A stretch of DNA of 64,000 nucleotides from Ramlibacter montanisoli (GTDB lineage: Bacteria; Pseudomonadota; Gammaproteobacteria; Burkholderiales; Burkholderiaceae_C), in NCBI RefSeq assembly GCF_013087525.1, contig NZ_JABFCS010000001.1, forward strand, positions 2,914,001-2,978,000, in the 5' to 3' direction. Numbering within the stretch: the stretch's first letter is position 1; each line of letters opens with the position of its first letter. The notes below the pieces were generated by a model. The model was not told the origin of the DNA. It saw nothing but the letters and a program-made list of their open reading frames with translations, and did no database searches. This document shows positions 26,634 to 35,004 of the stretch, piece by piece. The translations under genes and the position numbers were made by a program.

Positions 26634-26772
26634 AGTTTGGAGCAGCCATTTACACCGCCCGTCGCCGCATTCCCCGGCCGGCATCCTCCTTCAGGCCGAG
26701 CTGGTTACCAGCCCTCACATAAGAAGTTTGCCTAAACAGCCGGGATCTGCGTACTCATGCTTCACTTCGTTC

Positions 26773-27186
26773 ATGAGCAGCAGCGATGCCCTGATCTGGC
26801 TGGCGATGGTCACGGTGGCCGTCACCGTGGTCGCGCAGCTGTGGCACTCCTGCGCGCCGCGCGGCGCAGCGGCGGGCCCGCAAGCGCCGCTACCAGCGGG
26901 CCGGCTACGAAAGCCGCCCGCAACAGTTGCGGCCGGGCAGGGAACCGGCCGCCGGCATCAGCCGCGAGGAGGCGCGGCGGTGCGGCGGCACGCCGAGGAA
27001 GCGGCCACACTGGCGGCCGCCGGGGCCGGAACACTCACCAATCCTTACGCGCCAGGCACCCAGGAATACGTGCTCTGGATCGCCACCTACCACCTGCGCC
27101 TGACCGAACTGGCCGAGGAGCAGGAGGAACAGGGCACCGTGCGCGTCACGAAGGCGCCCGACTACCCTTCCCTGAGCCGGCCCTGA
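26773..27186 (+). CDS. Small membrane-anchored hypothetical protein, possibly with two compensating frameshifts
   Basis: The open frame gives 137 residues: a hydrophobic N-terminus (MSSSDALIWLAMVTVAVTVVAQLW), a low-complexity basic middle, and a convincing C-terminal part, TLTNPYAPGTQEYVLWIATYHLRLTELAEEQEE. The middle reads better in the next frame (RARKRRYQRAGYESRPQQLRPG), which would need one indel near 26870 and a compensating one near 26980. The family is unknown. Its end overlaps by 41 nt a DUF3820 gene on the other strand. Confidence 0.5.
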   Translation: MSSSDALIWLAMVTVAVTVVAQLWHSCAPRGAAAGPQAPLPAGRLRKPPATVAAGQGTGRRHQPRGGAAVRRHAEEAATLAAAGAGTLTNPYAPGTQEYVLWIATYHLRLTELAEEQEEQGTVRVTKAPDYPSLSRP

Positions 27187-27381
27187 GCGGCACCAGCAGG
27201 TGCTTCAGGCCGTTGTGGTCGATCTCGTGCATCAGCGCCAATAGCCGCCCCAGCTCGCCCGGCGGGAAGCCTCGCGCGCGAACCAGTTCAGGTAGTTGCC
27301 CGGAAGGTCCGCGATCGGCGTGCCCTTGTACTTGCCGTAGGGCATCTCCAGTTCGACGAGGCGCTGCAGGGGGTCGGTCAC
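27146..27381 (-). CDS. DUF3820 family small protein (one frameshift)
   Basis: The restored 78-residue protein is VTDPLQRLVELEMPYGKYKG, then IADLPGNYLNWFARE, GFPPGELGRLLALMHEIDHNGLKHLLVPL. The pattern of MPYGKYKG, a DLP-x-YLxWF segment and GLKxLLxPL is that of DUF3820, small cytoplasmic proteins of unclear function. The frame breaks after WFARE; adding one base at 27270-27271 rejoins it. GTG 27381 is used as start. The 3' end converges with and overlaps the preceding hypothetical gene. Confidence 0.75.
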
Positions 27382-27492
27382 CCCCGCGATTGTGCGCGAG
27401 CCCCGCCATCCCCGCCCCGCGTGCACAAAGCTTGCGCTGCCACAAATACACCGGCGCCGCGCGGCGTTACCTTTGCGGCAAGGAGTTGCGCC

Positions 27493-27899
27493 ATGAGCAT
27501 GCTGACCTGGGATGAGAAGTACAGCGTCGAGATCGCCGAGATCGACCGGCAGCACCAGAAGCTGTTCGGCCTGCTGGACGAACTGTACGAGGCCATGCAG
27601 GACGGGCAGGCGGCCGAGGTGGTCGGCAAGGTCCTGGACCGGGTGATCGATTACACCGTGTACCACTTCGCGTACGAGGAAAAGCTCATGCGCGACGCCG
27701 GCTATCCCGACGACGCCGCCCACCGCGCCGAGCACGTCGAACTGGCCGACCAGGCCAAGGAACTGGCCCGCCGGCTGCAGGCCCGCCAGGGGACGTGCCG
27801 GTGGCCACGCTGAAGTTCCTGTGCGACTGGCTGGGACGCCACATCCTCGGAACCGACAAGAAATACGCACCTTTCCTGGCCGCCAAGGGCATCCACTAG
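27493..27899 (+). CDS. Bacteriohemerythrin (one frameshift)
   Basis: The restored 135-residue protein, the standard length, is an oxygen-binding di-iron four-helix bundle. Ligand motifs in order: LTWDEKYSVEIAEIDRQHQKLF (first His), TVYHFAYEEKLM (His and Glu), AAHRAEHVEL (two His), and LCDWLGRHILGTDKKYAPF (His and Asp). The frame breaks after RLQARQG at the four-G run 27789-27792; adding one base continues DVPVATLKFLCDW to the stop at 27899, and without it the last iron ligands are lost. A strong ribosome site (GCAAGGAG) precedes ATG 27493. It may serve in oxygen storage or sensing. Confidence 0.9.
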
Positions 27900-27946
27900 C
27901 CGGGGCGGGCACGAGGCGCTACCATCTCAGCGCTGGAACCCGCGCC

Positions 27947-28135
27947 ATGGCCAACCGCATCCCCTATCTCGACCCCGAGGTCAAGCCGCCCGACTACCGC
28001 GTCCCCCGTGGCCGCAGCGGGCAGGGCTCGAAGTCCGCCCTGGAAACGCTGCTCAAGGACATCGACCGCATCCGCCGCGCCAAGGAGGCCTACGGCGACC
28101 TGCCCCCGCGGCAGGGCTGGCAGGTCCGCTACTGA
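27947..28135 (+). CDS. Small hypothetical protein, 62 residues
   Basis: The frame MANRIPYLDPEVKPPDYRVP...SALETLLKDIDRIRRAKEAYGDLPPRQGWQVRY is short, charged and tyrosine/proline-rich at both ends with a helix in the middle. There is no clear ribosome site, and no family was recognised. Support is its regular codon pattern and its place between two plus-strand genes. Confidence 0.4.
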   Translation: MANRIPYLDPEVKPPDYRVPRGRSGQGSKSALETLLKDIDRIRRAKEAYGDLPPRQGWQVRY

Positions 28136-28173
28136 GCCCCGGCGCCCCTCGGCGCCCCCGCCCCTCCCTTCTC

Positions 28174-28187
28174 CTGATCCAGGTCAA
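28174..28187 (+). promoter_or_regulatory. FNR/Anr-like box upstream of yceI
   Basis: CTGATCCAGGTCAA matches the FNR-family half-site pattern TTGAT-N4-ATCAA at 8 of 10 fixed positions. It lies 129 nt upstream of the yceI-like ATG and 39 nt downstream of the small 62-residue gene. Oxygen-responsive control would suit the nearby bacteriohemerythrin. Confidence 0.4.
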
Positions 28188-28232
28188 GTGCGTCCGCGCC
28201 CGGGCCGCGCCTTGGCGGCTTTGTGCCCGGCC

Positions 28233-28250
28233 ATGTGCGTAAACGCACAT
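28233..28250. promoter_or_regulatory. Perfect 18-bp palindrome in the yceI promoter region
   Basis: ATGTGCGT-AA-ACGCACAT has 8-bp arms and lies 66 nt upstream of the yceI-like start. It has the size and symmetry of a dimeric regulator's operator. I cannot name the regulator. Confidence 0.5.
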
Positions 28251-28315
28251 CGGCCCCGGCCCCGCGGTCCTTACAGTCCGGCTCACCGATTCAACCCCTC
28301 GCAGAAAGCAAAGAC

Positions 28316-28912
28316 ATGAAGAACATCCGTCGCACCGTTTCCGCCGCCATCGCCGCCGCCGGCCTGGCCCTGTCCGCCGTGGCCTTCGCCGCCGCGCCCG
28401 TCCCCACCGGCACCTACAAGGTCGATGCCGCCCACTCCGGCGCCTTCTTCGAAGTCGGCCACCTGGGTGGCGTCAGCCGCTTCATGGGCCGCTTCAACGA
28501 CATCGCCGGCGACCTCGTGGTGGACGCGCCCGAGAAGAGCAAGATCTCCGTGACCATCAAGACGGACAGCATCGACAGCAACCACGAAGGCCTGGACAAG
28601 CACCTGAAGAGCCCCGACTTCTTCAACGCCGTGCAGTTCCCCACCATGACCTTCACCTCCAGCGCCGTGAAGCTGGACGCCAACGGCGCCGGCACCATCG
28701 CCGGCAACCTGACCCTGCGCGGCGTGACCAAGCCGGTCACCTTCCAGCTCAGGCAGGTCGGCGCCGGCAAGGGCATGAAGGGCGAGCAGCGCGTGGGCTA
28801 TGTCGCCACCGGCACGATCAAGCGCACCGACTTCGGCATGGGCTACGGCGTGCCGGGCGCGGCCACCGACGAAGTGGACCTGCGCATCAACATCGAAGGC
28901 GTCAAGCAGTAA
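28316..28912 (+). CDS. YceI-family periplasmic lipid-binding protein
   Basis: The 198-residue protein has a signal peptide (about 1-24, ending AVAFAAAP) and a YceI lipocalin-like beta-barrel: GTYKVDAAHSGAFFEVGHLGG, then SRFMGRFNDIAGDLVVD, KTDSIDSNHEGLDKHLKSPDFF (the family core), FPTMTFTSSAVK, GNLTLRGVTKPVTF and the C-terminal GTIKRTDFGMGYGVP...VDLRINIEGVK. YceI proteins bind polyprenoid or amphiphilic ligands in the periplasm and are often induced by base or osmotic stress. The upstream region has an FNR-like box and an 18-bp palindrome. A hairpin follows the stop. Confidence 0.93.
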   Translation: MKNIRRTVSAAIAAAGLALSAVAFAAAPVPTGTYKVDAAHSGAFFEVGHLGGVSRFMGRFNDIAGDLVVDAPEKSKISVTIKTDSIDSNHEGLDKHLKSPDFFNAVQFPTMTFTSSAVKLDANGAGTIAGNLTLRGVTKPVTFQLRQVGAGKGMKGEQRVGYVATGTIKRTDFGMGYGVPGAATDEVDLRINIEGVKQ

Positions 28913-28920
28913 GGACGACA

Positions 28921-28942
28921 GCGCCGGCCCCGCGGCCGGCGC
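28921..28942 (+). terminator. Hairpin after yceI
   Basis: GCGCCGGCC (28921-28929) and GGCCGGCGC (28934-28942) form a 9-bp GC-only stem 8 nt after the stop. There is no T tract, so it may only slow or stabilise the transcript before the next gene at 28959. Confidence 0.45.
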
Positions 28943-28958
28943 GTCGCACGGAGCCCCC

Positions 28959-29807
28959 ATGCCCGACACCTCGTTCTTCCTGCCGCTGCTGCTGCAAAGC
29001 GCGGTGGTGCCGTTCGGCGTGGCGCTCGCCGTGCTGGCGGCCTGCCGCGCCGCGCGCCTGGACGCCCTCGCGTCCCTGCTGGCCGTCGCGGCCGGCTTCG
29101 TCGCCTCCTATTTCGCGATCCTGCATGCGCAGTGGTCGCCGGTGCCCAAGGTGGCGCTGGACTGGCTGCCCTGGATCGCCGTTGCCGGCGCGGTCGCGGC
29201 GATCGCCGGGGACAAGCTTCCCGGCGCCGTGTCCCGTTTCGCGCTGCGCCTGCTGGTGTCGCTCGTGGCCGGCGGTCTGATCGTGTCCTCCGCGCTCGGC
29301 AGCCTGGGTCCCGTCAAGGCGGCGCTGACGGCGCTGGCCACCGGCCTGGCGCTCGCGGGCCTGTGGACCCTGGTCACGCGCCCGGCGCAGGGCGCGGCGA
29401 CGCGCCCGCTGCTGCTGGCCGTGGTGGCCGGCGGTACCGGCCTGGTGCTGATGATGGACAGCAGCCAGTCGATGGGACAGCTGTCGGGCGCGCTGGCGAT
29501 GGCGCTGGCCGCCTGCGTGCTGTTCGCGCTGCCCGCGATCGGCGTGCGCTTCACGCCGGCCGCGGCCGGCCTGGCCGTGCTGCTGCTGGGCGTGCTCTGG
29601 GCCACCGCCCATGTGTATTCGGGCTTCTCCCTCGGCTACGTGGCGCTGCTCGCGGGCGCGCTGTTGATCGACCCGCTGCTGGGCGTCATCCGCCGCAGCG
29701 AGCGCGGCGGCCTGCCCTGGGTTCCGGCGGCGGTGCTCACCGCGATCCCGGTCGCGGTCACCGTGGCACTGGCCGTCAAGGCAATGCAAGAGTCCGGCGG
29801 GTACTGA
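28959..29807 (+). CDS. Polytopic membrane protein of unknown function
   Basis: The 282-residue protein is almost entirely hydrophobic, with about eight to nine helices (for example FFLPLLLQSAVVPFGVALAVLAA, LLAVAAGFVASYFAIL, ALTALATGLALAGLWTL, LLLAVVAGGTGLVLMM, MALAACVLFALPAIG). Charged residues are restricted to short loops. An MDSSQSMGQLSGAL motif lies after the fifth helix. I recognise no transporter family. It is 46 nt downstream of yceI, and a strong terminator ends the unit. Confidence 0.7.
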   Translation: MPDTSFFLPLLLQSAVVPFGVALAVLAACRAARLDALASLLAVAAGFVASYFAILHAQWSPVPKVALDWLPWIAVAGAVAAIAGDKLPGAVSRFALRLLVSLVAGGLIVSSALGSLGPVKAALTALATGLALAGLWTLVTRPAQGAATRPLLLAVVAGGTGLVLMMDSSQSMGQLSGALAMALAACVLFALPAIGVRFTPAAAGLAVLLLGVLWATAHVYSGFSLGYVALLAGALLIDPLLGVIRRSERGGLPWVPAAVLTAIPVAVTVALAVKAMQESGGY

Positions 29808-29833
29808 GTCCCTCCCTCGCTCCCGCCCTTCCG

Positions 29834-29862
29834 GGGCCGCCCTTTGCCGGGCGGCCCTTTTT
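29834..29862 (+). terminator. Rho-independent terminator
   Basis: GGGCCGCCC (29834-29842), loop TTTGCC, GGGCGGCCC (29849-29857), then TTTTT (29858-29862). It ends the plus-strand unit, and its T tract touches the stop codon of the opposing gene. Confidence 0.9.
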
Positions 29863-30742
29863 CATTCGGCCAGCGGCTTGGCGTCGCCGCCCAGCGTGGG
29901 CAGCGGCGGGGCATCGGGCTGGCGGGCCGGGATCGCCTCGGTCCACATCTGCACGTCGTCGGCGGTCATGGTGCTCACCGGCGTGAGGCGGCCGTCGACG
30001 TAGCCGAGCTTTTCCACGTCGTGCAGGTACTGCTCGCGCGACAGCAGCGTGCCGGCGCACACGTGCGGATCCTGCGCGGGCGGCTGCGCCACTTCCTCCT
30101 TCAGGCGGTCCGCCAGGTGCTCCATCACCCAGCGCGGCACGCGATCGCGCTCGCCCGGGTAGATGAAGCCGAACAGAGTGAGGTGCGCGAGCAGCACGCG
30201 CCAGTGCGGGCCGAAGCGCTCCACCAGCCGCTTCCAGTCGATGCGTTCGGCGTTGGCCCGCACCAGGTGCGCGATGTCGGCGCCGTCGTAGCGCTCGCGC
30301 TCCATGATGAAGGCCTTGGACAGCATGCCGTCCTCCATGTTGGCCACGCGCACCGGCACGCCCAGCACGTCGGCCCAGGCGTTGTCCTCGAACCAGCGGT
30401 CGTCCACCGGCGTGAGGCCGTTGCCGGAATTGAAGATCAGGTCGATGAAGTCCTCGCCCGCATGGACCTTGGGGCCAGCCAGTGCGGGTAGGTCATCTCG
30501 GTGTGCCAGCCTTCGGCCTGCATCAGCTGCGCGGCCCGCTCGTAGTCCTGGCGGCGGATGAACAGGTCGAGGTCCTTGGTCGAGCGCCGGATGCCCGTGA
30601 AACAGGCATGCGCGAACGCGCCGCCGACCAGGAAGGGGATTTCCGCGTCCACCAGCACCCGCAGCGCGCGGCGATAGAAGGCGGCGGTGTCGGGCGCGAC
30701 CTCTTCCTCGAGGGAGGGTGCGAGGGCAATGGTGGAGCACAT
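29862..30742 (-). CDS. Nucleotidyltransferase-like protein (one frameshift)
   Basis: The restored protein has about 293 residues. The N-terminal part, VDAEIPFLVGGAFAHACFTGI, then RRSTKDLDLFIRRQDYERA, fits the GG...DxD core of MNT/AbiEii-like nucleotidyltransferases (about 36-62). The rest (FIDLIFNSGNGLTPVDDRWF, GADIAHLVRANAERIDWKRLVERFG) resembles the C-terminal region of such proteins. The frame breaks after YPHWLA at the four-G run 30471-30474; one added base restores PKVHAGEDF. No antitoxin-like partner gene is adjacent. A role in nucleotidyl transfer is inferred. Confidence 0.75.
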
Positions 30743-30902
30743 GCCTGCGAGATTACGAAAGGCCGGCCGGCGCGGGTCTCGGCGGACACGCCTTCGGAGC
30801 TAAGGACGAGGAACCTCACGAAGCGTCAGCGCCCGCCTACAGGCGTCCCGCCCCAATCGGAGCAGCATTCCCGTTCCTCAGCCAGAAGAACGCCTCGTCA
30901 AC

Positions 30903-31691
30903 ATGGGCAAGTCTCCCAGCAGCGTCCGCTTCGCCGTCGTCGGCGACATCCACGTCACCAAGGAGTCGGCGGGCACGCTGCGTGCCTTCTTCGCCAAGGC
31001 GGCAGAGGCAGCGGACGCCCTGCTGCTGTGCGGCGACCTCACCGACTACGGCACGGCGGAGGAAACGCAGGTGCTGGTCGACGAACTGTCGGTGGTGAAG
31101 GTGCCGATCGTGGCGGTGCTGGGCAACCACGACTACGAATCCGGCACGCCGGAGATCGTGATCGAGATCCTCAAGAAGGCCGGCGTGCGCGTGCTCGATG
31201 GCGAGGCCGTGGAGATCGAAGGCGTGGGCATCGCCGGGGCCAAGGGCTTCGCCGGCGGCTTCGGCCGCGGCTCGCTGGGCGCCTGGGGCGAACCGGCGGT
31301 CAAGCTGTTCGTGCAGGAAGCGCTGCACGAGGCGATGAAGCTGGAGGCGGCGCTGGCCAAGCTGCGCACGCCGCGCAAGATCGCACTGCTGCACTACTCG
31401 CCGATCGCCGGCACGGTGGAAGGCGAGCCGCACGAGATCTTTCCCTTCCTCGGGAGCAGCCGGCTGGAAGAGCCCCTGCTGCGCTACCCGGTGGACGCCG
31501 TGTTCCACGGGCACGCGCACCGCGGCACGCTGGAAGCCAAGACGATAGGGGGCGTGCCGGTGTTCAACGTGGCCAAGCCGCTGCTGCAGCGCAAGCTGCC
31601 GGACCAGCCGCCCTTCCGCCTGTTCGAGCTGCCGCGCGAGGCGGACGAGCCCGAGGCGGAGGCGCAAGCTGTCCCGGAGGCCGTGAAGTAG
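30903..31691 (+). CDS. Calcineurin-like metallophosphoesterase
   Basis: The 262-residue protein has the complete metallophosphoesterase motif set: FAVVGDIHVTKE (about 9-20), LLLCGDLTDYG, AVLGNHDYESG, IALLHYSPIAG and AVFHGHAHRG. It is a soluble enzyme without a signal peptide, with a glutamate-rich tail (ADEPEAEAQAVPEAVK). It diverges from the nucleotidyltransferase-like gene across 160 bp in which I see no clear promoter. The substrate is unknown. Confidence 0.9.
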   Translation: MGKSPSSVRFAVVGDIHVTKESAGTLRAFFAKAAEAADALLLCGDLTDYGTAEETQVLVDELSVVKVPIVAVLGNHDYESGTPEIVIEILKKAGVRVLDGEAVEIEGVGIAGAKGFAGGFGRGSLGAWGEPAVKLFVQEALHEAMKLEAALAKLRTPRKIALLHYSPIAGTVEGEPHEIFPFLGSSRLEEPLLRYPVDAVFHGHAHRGTLEAKTIGGVPVFNVAKPLLQRKLPDQPPFRLFELPREADEPEAEAQAVPEAVK

Positions 31692-31717
31692 CCGCAGGCG
31701 CCTGGCCCGCCCGCGGA

Positions 31718-31942
31718 TCAGCCAGCGTCGGTGCGGAAAGCCTCGATCGCCTTCTTGGCGTCCTCGATGGCGTCTTCTTCCAGCTTCCGGCTGCCCCAAG
31801 TGGGCTTGCCGCGATAGCTGGCCAGGGCCGAAACCCGCTTGACCACCTTGCCGTCGAGCCGGACCGTGTAGTTGCCGTGCCGGTCCGCCTCGATTTCGTA
31901 GGTGGGGCCCGTGCCCTCGCGGCCGCTGTATGTCGTTTTCAT
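31718..31942 (-). CDS. Small conserved-looking hypothetical protein, 74 residues
   Basis: MKTTYSGREGTGPTYEIEA begins a compact protein with a short beta-rich half (NYTVRLDGKVVKRVSAL) and a helical C-terminus (EEDAIEDAKKAIEAFRTDAG). No cysteine and no hydrophobic segment; probably cytoplasmic. The name is unknown to me. It converges with the phosphoesterase gene 26 nt away and lies downstream of the solute-binding protein gene. Confidence 0.6.
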   Translation of the reverse strand: MKTTYSGREGTGPTYEIEADRHGNYTVRLDGKVVKRVSALASYRGKPTWGSRKLEEDAIEDAKKAIEAFRTDAG

Positions 31943-31980
31943 CCGCGTATTTTCGCCGACGACGCGCAGCCGCCGCAGGC

Positions 31981-33259
31981 TCACTCCATCGGCGTCTTCT
32001 TGCCGTCCTTGTAGGTGTAGAGCGTGGTCGCCGCGTTCTTCAGCTCGCCGTTCGGCTCGAAGGCGATGGTGGAGGTGACACCCTTGAAGTTGGTCTTGGC
32101 CAGTTCGGGGTGTAGACCTTCGGGTCCACCGAGTTCGCGCGCTTCATCGCGTCCACCAGCACGAAGGTCGCGTCGTAGGTGTACGGGCTGTAGACCTGGA
32201 ACTGGTTCGGGTACTTGCCGTCGTACTTGGACTTCCAGGCGTTCCCGCCGGGCATCCTGGCCAGCGAGGCGCCGCCTTCGGCACAGACCACGTTCTCCAG
32301 CGTCTTGGCGCCGGCCGACAGCTTGGCGATTTCCGCCGTGCAGATGCCGTCGCCGCCGAAGTACTTCACCTTCGTCATGCCCAGCTGCTCCATCTGGCGC
32401 AGCATCGGGCCGGCCTGCGGGTCCATGCCGCCGTAGAACACGGCATCCGGGTTCTTGGCCTTGATGGCGGTGAGGATGGCCATGAAGTCGGTGGCCTTGT
32501 CGTTCGTGAACTGTTCGTCCACGATCTTCGCGCCCTTGGACTGCGCCGTCTTCTTGAACACCTCGGCGACGCCCTGCCCGTAGGCCGTGCGGTCGTCGAT
32601 GATCGCGATGTTCTTCAGCTTCAGCTTGTCGGTCGCATAGAGCGCCAGCGCCGCGCCCAGCGCGTTGTCGTTGGCGATGATGCGGTAGGTGGTCTTGTAG
32701 CCGGGCTTGGTCAGGTTCGGGTTGGTGGCCGCGCCGGTGACGTGCGGGATGCCGCAGTCGTTGTAGACCTTCGATGCGGGAATCGTGGTGCCGGAGTTCA
32801 GGTGGCCCACCACGCCCGCGACCTTGGCGTCGCACAGCTTCTGCGCGGCGGCCGTGCCCTGCTTCGGGTCCGCGGCGTCGTCTTCGGCCTGGATCTCGAA
32901 GCGCACCTTCTTGCCGCCGATGCTGATGTTCTGCGCGTTCAGGTCCTCGATGGCCATGCGCACGCCGTTCTCGTTGTCCTTGCCGTAGTGCGCCTGCGCG
33001 CCCGACAGGGGGCGACGTGGCCGATGCGCACCACCTGCACGTCGCCGCTCGCGGCAGCCGTGCCGGCCGTGGTCCCCGCTGCAGCGGCGGCCGATGCCGC
33101 ATCGGCCGCGGGGGCGGGTGCCGGCGCAGGCGCGGGCGCGGCGGCGGTGGGAGCGGGGGCCGGCGCAGGGGCCGTGGTCGTTTCGACCTTCTTGCCGCAG
33201 CCCGCCGTCGCCAGCAGGGCGGCGGCAGCCAGGCTACCCAGGAACAAGCTCGTTCTCAT
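31981..33259 (-). CDS. Liv-type solute-binding lipoprotein (two frameshifts)
   Basis: The restored protein has about 426 residues. The lipobox TAGC is near residue 21, followed by an alanine/proline-rich tether of about 50 residues (repeated AP units). The binding domain begins VVRIGHVAP and runs GVRMAIEDLNAQN, ADPKQGTAAAQKLCDAKV, GHLNSGTTIPASKVYNDCGIPH, TYRIIANDNALGAALA, DDRTAYGQG and VFYGGMDPQAGPMLRQM, which is the LivJ/LivK family. The frame breaks at G runs 33008-33012 and 32107-32110; one added base at each restores LSGAQAHYGKDN and ELAKTNFKG. GGAG precedes ATG 33259. No permease genes are adjacent, so it is an orphan binding protein. Confidence 0.88.
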
Positions 33260-33359
33260 TGCAATCTCCACTGGAATGGCAGGCATGGATTATTGCTGCA
33301 CGGCCCGCGCGCGGGGCTCATCCGTAGCATCGATTGCTCGGCCGTGGTAACGGGACAGC

Positions 33360-33847
33360 TCAGGAAATGATGTAGGCCCCTGCTCCGCTCGACAGCAGCT
33401 TGCCTTCGGCGCCCAGGAATTCCATGCGCGTGCTCGCCACGCGCGAGCCCAGGCGCAGCACTTCCGCCCGCAGCTCGAAGGACTCGCCGATGGCCGGCCG
33501 CAGGTAGTCGATGCGCAGGTCGATGGTGCCCAGCTTGCCGAAGCGGTGCAGCCGCTGCGCCGGCGCCTCGTCCATGTGGCGCGCGCCGATCGCCGCCATC
33601 ACCGCCAGCCCGCCCATGGCGTCGAGCCCGGCGCTCACCACGCCGCCGTGCAGCCGGTTGAAGCTGTAATGGCCGACCAGCTCGGGCCGCATGGCGATGC
33701 GGCCGATCACCTTGTCGGGCCGCATCTCCACGATCTTCAGGCCCAGCACGCTGTTGAAGACGATGCGGTTCTCGAAGATGTCGCGCAGGCCGGCGATGAA
33801 CTCGTCCTCGAACTCCACGGGGACGGCGGGGGGGGATGGCGTGTCAT
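33360..33847 (-). CDS. PaaI-family acyl-CoA thioesterase (start frameshifted)
   Basis: The restored hotdog-fold protein has about 162 residues: VLGLKIVEMRPDKVIGRIAM, then YSFNRLHGGVVSAGLDAMGG (the HGG...D motif of PaaI-like thioesterases, about 65-84) and GTIDLRIDYLRP. It probably releases CoA from intermediates of the pathway encoded upstream. ATG 33847 overlaps the acyl-CoA dehydrogenase stop (ATGA) and joins the body only if the eight-G run 33828-33835 gains one base, giving MTRHPPPAVPVEFEDEF. GTG 33818 is the in-frame alternative. It is the last gene of the TetR-headed operon. Confidence 0.85.
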
Positions 33848-35004
33848 AGGCCCAATTGTCGGGCAGCCAGGTCCTTCATGATTTCCTCGGCCCCGCCACC
33901 GATCATCATGACCTTGACCTCGCGGTAGATCCGCTCGCTCTTCGTCCCGCGCATGTAGCCCATGCCGCCCAGGACCTGCACCGCCTGGTCGGCGCAGAAC
34001 TGCATGGTCTGCGTCGCGTGGTTCTTCAGCATGCACACCTGCGCCACGCAATCGGGGTCGGATTCCAGTTTCCCCTCGTCCGCCAGGACCGTCACGGCGT
34101 CCAGCCAGGCCTCGGTGGAGTGGATTCGCATCTGCATGTCCACCAGCTTGTGGCGGATCACCTGCTTCTCGACCAGCGCCGAGCCGAAGGCCTGGCGCTC
34201 GCGCGCCCAGGCCAGCGCCTCGTCCCCGCAGGCTTGCGCGAAACCGAGAGCCATCGCCGACATCGCCAGCCGCTCGCCATTGAAGTTGGACATGATCATG
34301 CGGAAGCCCGCGCCCTCTTCGCCCACCAGGTAGCGCGCCGGCACGCGCACGCCCTCGAAGCGCAGGTGCGCGGTGTCGCTGGCCAGCCACCCCATCTTGT
34401 CGAGGCGGCTGCGCGAGAGGCCCTGGCTGTCCCCCGGCACCACCAGCATCGAGATGCCGCCCGCACCGCGGGCGCCCGGCTCCCCGGTGCGCACGGCGAC
34501 GGTGATCCAGTCGGCACGCATGCCGGAGGTGATGAAGACCTTCTCGCCGTCGACCACGTAGTCGCCGCCCTCGCGCCGGGCCCGCGTGCGCAGGGCGGCG
34601 ACATCCGAGCCGCCGCCCGGCTCGGTGATGGCGAGGGCGGCGATCCGCTCTCCCCGCAGCACCGGCGGGATCACTTCCTGCTGCAGCTGCGCGCTGCCGT
34701 GCCGCAGGATGGGCGGCAGGCCGATGTTGTGCGAGAACAGCGCGGCCAGCACGCCGCCGCTGCCGCCATGGCGGCTGAGGGCGACCGACATCGCATTGCG
34801 CAGCGCGAAGGGTGCGGGCGTGCCGCCCATCGCTTCCGGATAACCCAGTCCCAGCAGGCCGAGCCGGGCCGCCTCGCCGTACAGCGCGCGCGGGACCTCG
34901 CCCGCTTCGTCCCAGGCCTGCGCATTCGGCGCGATGCGTTCCAGCGCGAAGCGCCGCACCGTCCCGGTGAGCGCCGCGATGTCGGAGCGCAATTCCTCGT
35001 TCAT
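33844..35004 (-). CDS. Acyl-CoA dehydrogenase, distal copy in the carboxylation operon
   Basis: The 386-residue flavoprotein has ITEPGGGSDVAALRTRA (the FAD/substrate loop, about 127-143), VFITSGMRADWITVAVRTG and the C-terminal signature QVLGGMGYMRGTKSERIYREVK-type segment (GGMGYMRGTKSERIYRE), with RIHSTEAWLDAV and the flavin-contact FCADQAVQVLGG. It introduces an alpha-beta double bond into an acyl-CoA. It overlaps the biotin carboxylase stop (ATGA) and the thioesterase start (ATGA), so all three are translationally coupled. Its substrate is inferred only from the operon. Confidence 0.92.
   Translation of the reverse strand: MNEELRSDIAALTGTVRRFALERIAPNAQAWDEAGEVPRALYGEAARLGLLGLGYPEAMGGTPAPFALRNAMSVALSRHGGSGGVLAALFSHNIGLPPILRHGSAQLQQEVIPPVLRGERIAALAITEPGGGSDVAALRTRARREGGDYVVDGEKVFITSGMRADWITVAVRTGEPGARGAGGISMLVVPGDSQGLSRSRLDKMGWLASDTAHLRFEGVRVPARYLVGEEGAGFRMIMSNFNGERLAMSAMALGFAQACGDEALAWARERQAFGSALVEKQVIRHKLVDMQMRIHSTEAWLDAVTVLADEGKLESDPDCVAQVCMLKNHATQTMQFCADQAVQVLGGMGYMRGTKSERIYREVKVMMIGGGAEEIMKDLAARQLGL

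Noticed and set aside
29862..30742. Nucleotidyltransferase-like gene as an AbiE-type toxin
   Set aside because: No AbiEi-like antitoxin or other small DNA-binding gene lies next to it, and the neighbour is a divergent phosphoesterase.
33140..33180. Tandem GC repeat as a microsatellite or variable region
   Set aside because: It encodes the Ala/Pro tether of the solute-binding lipoprotein in frame, a common feature of such lipoproteins.
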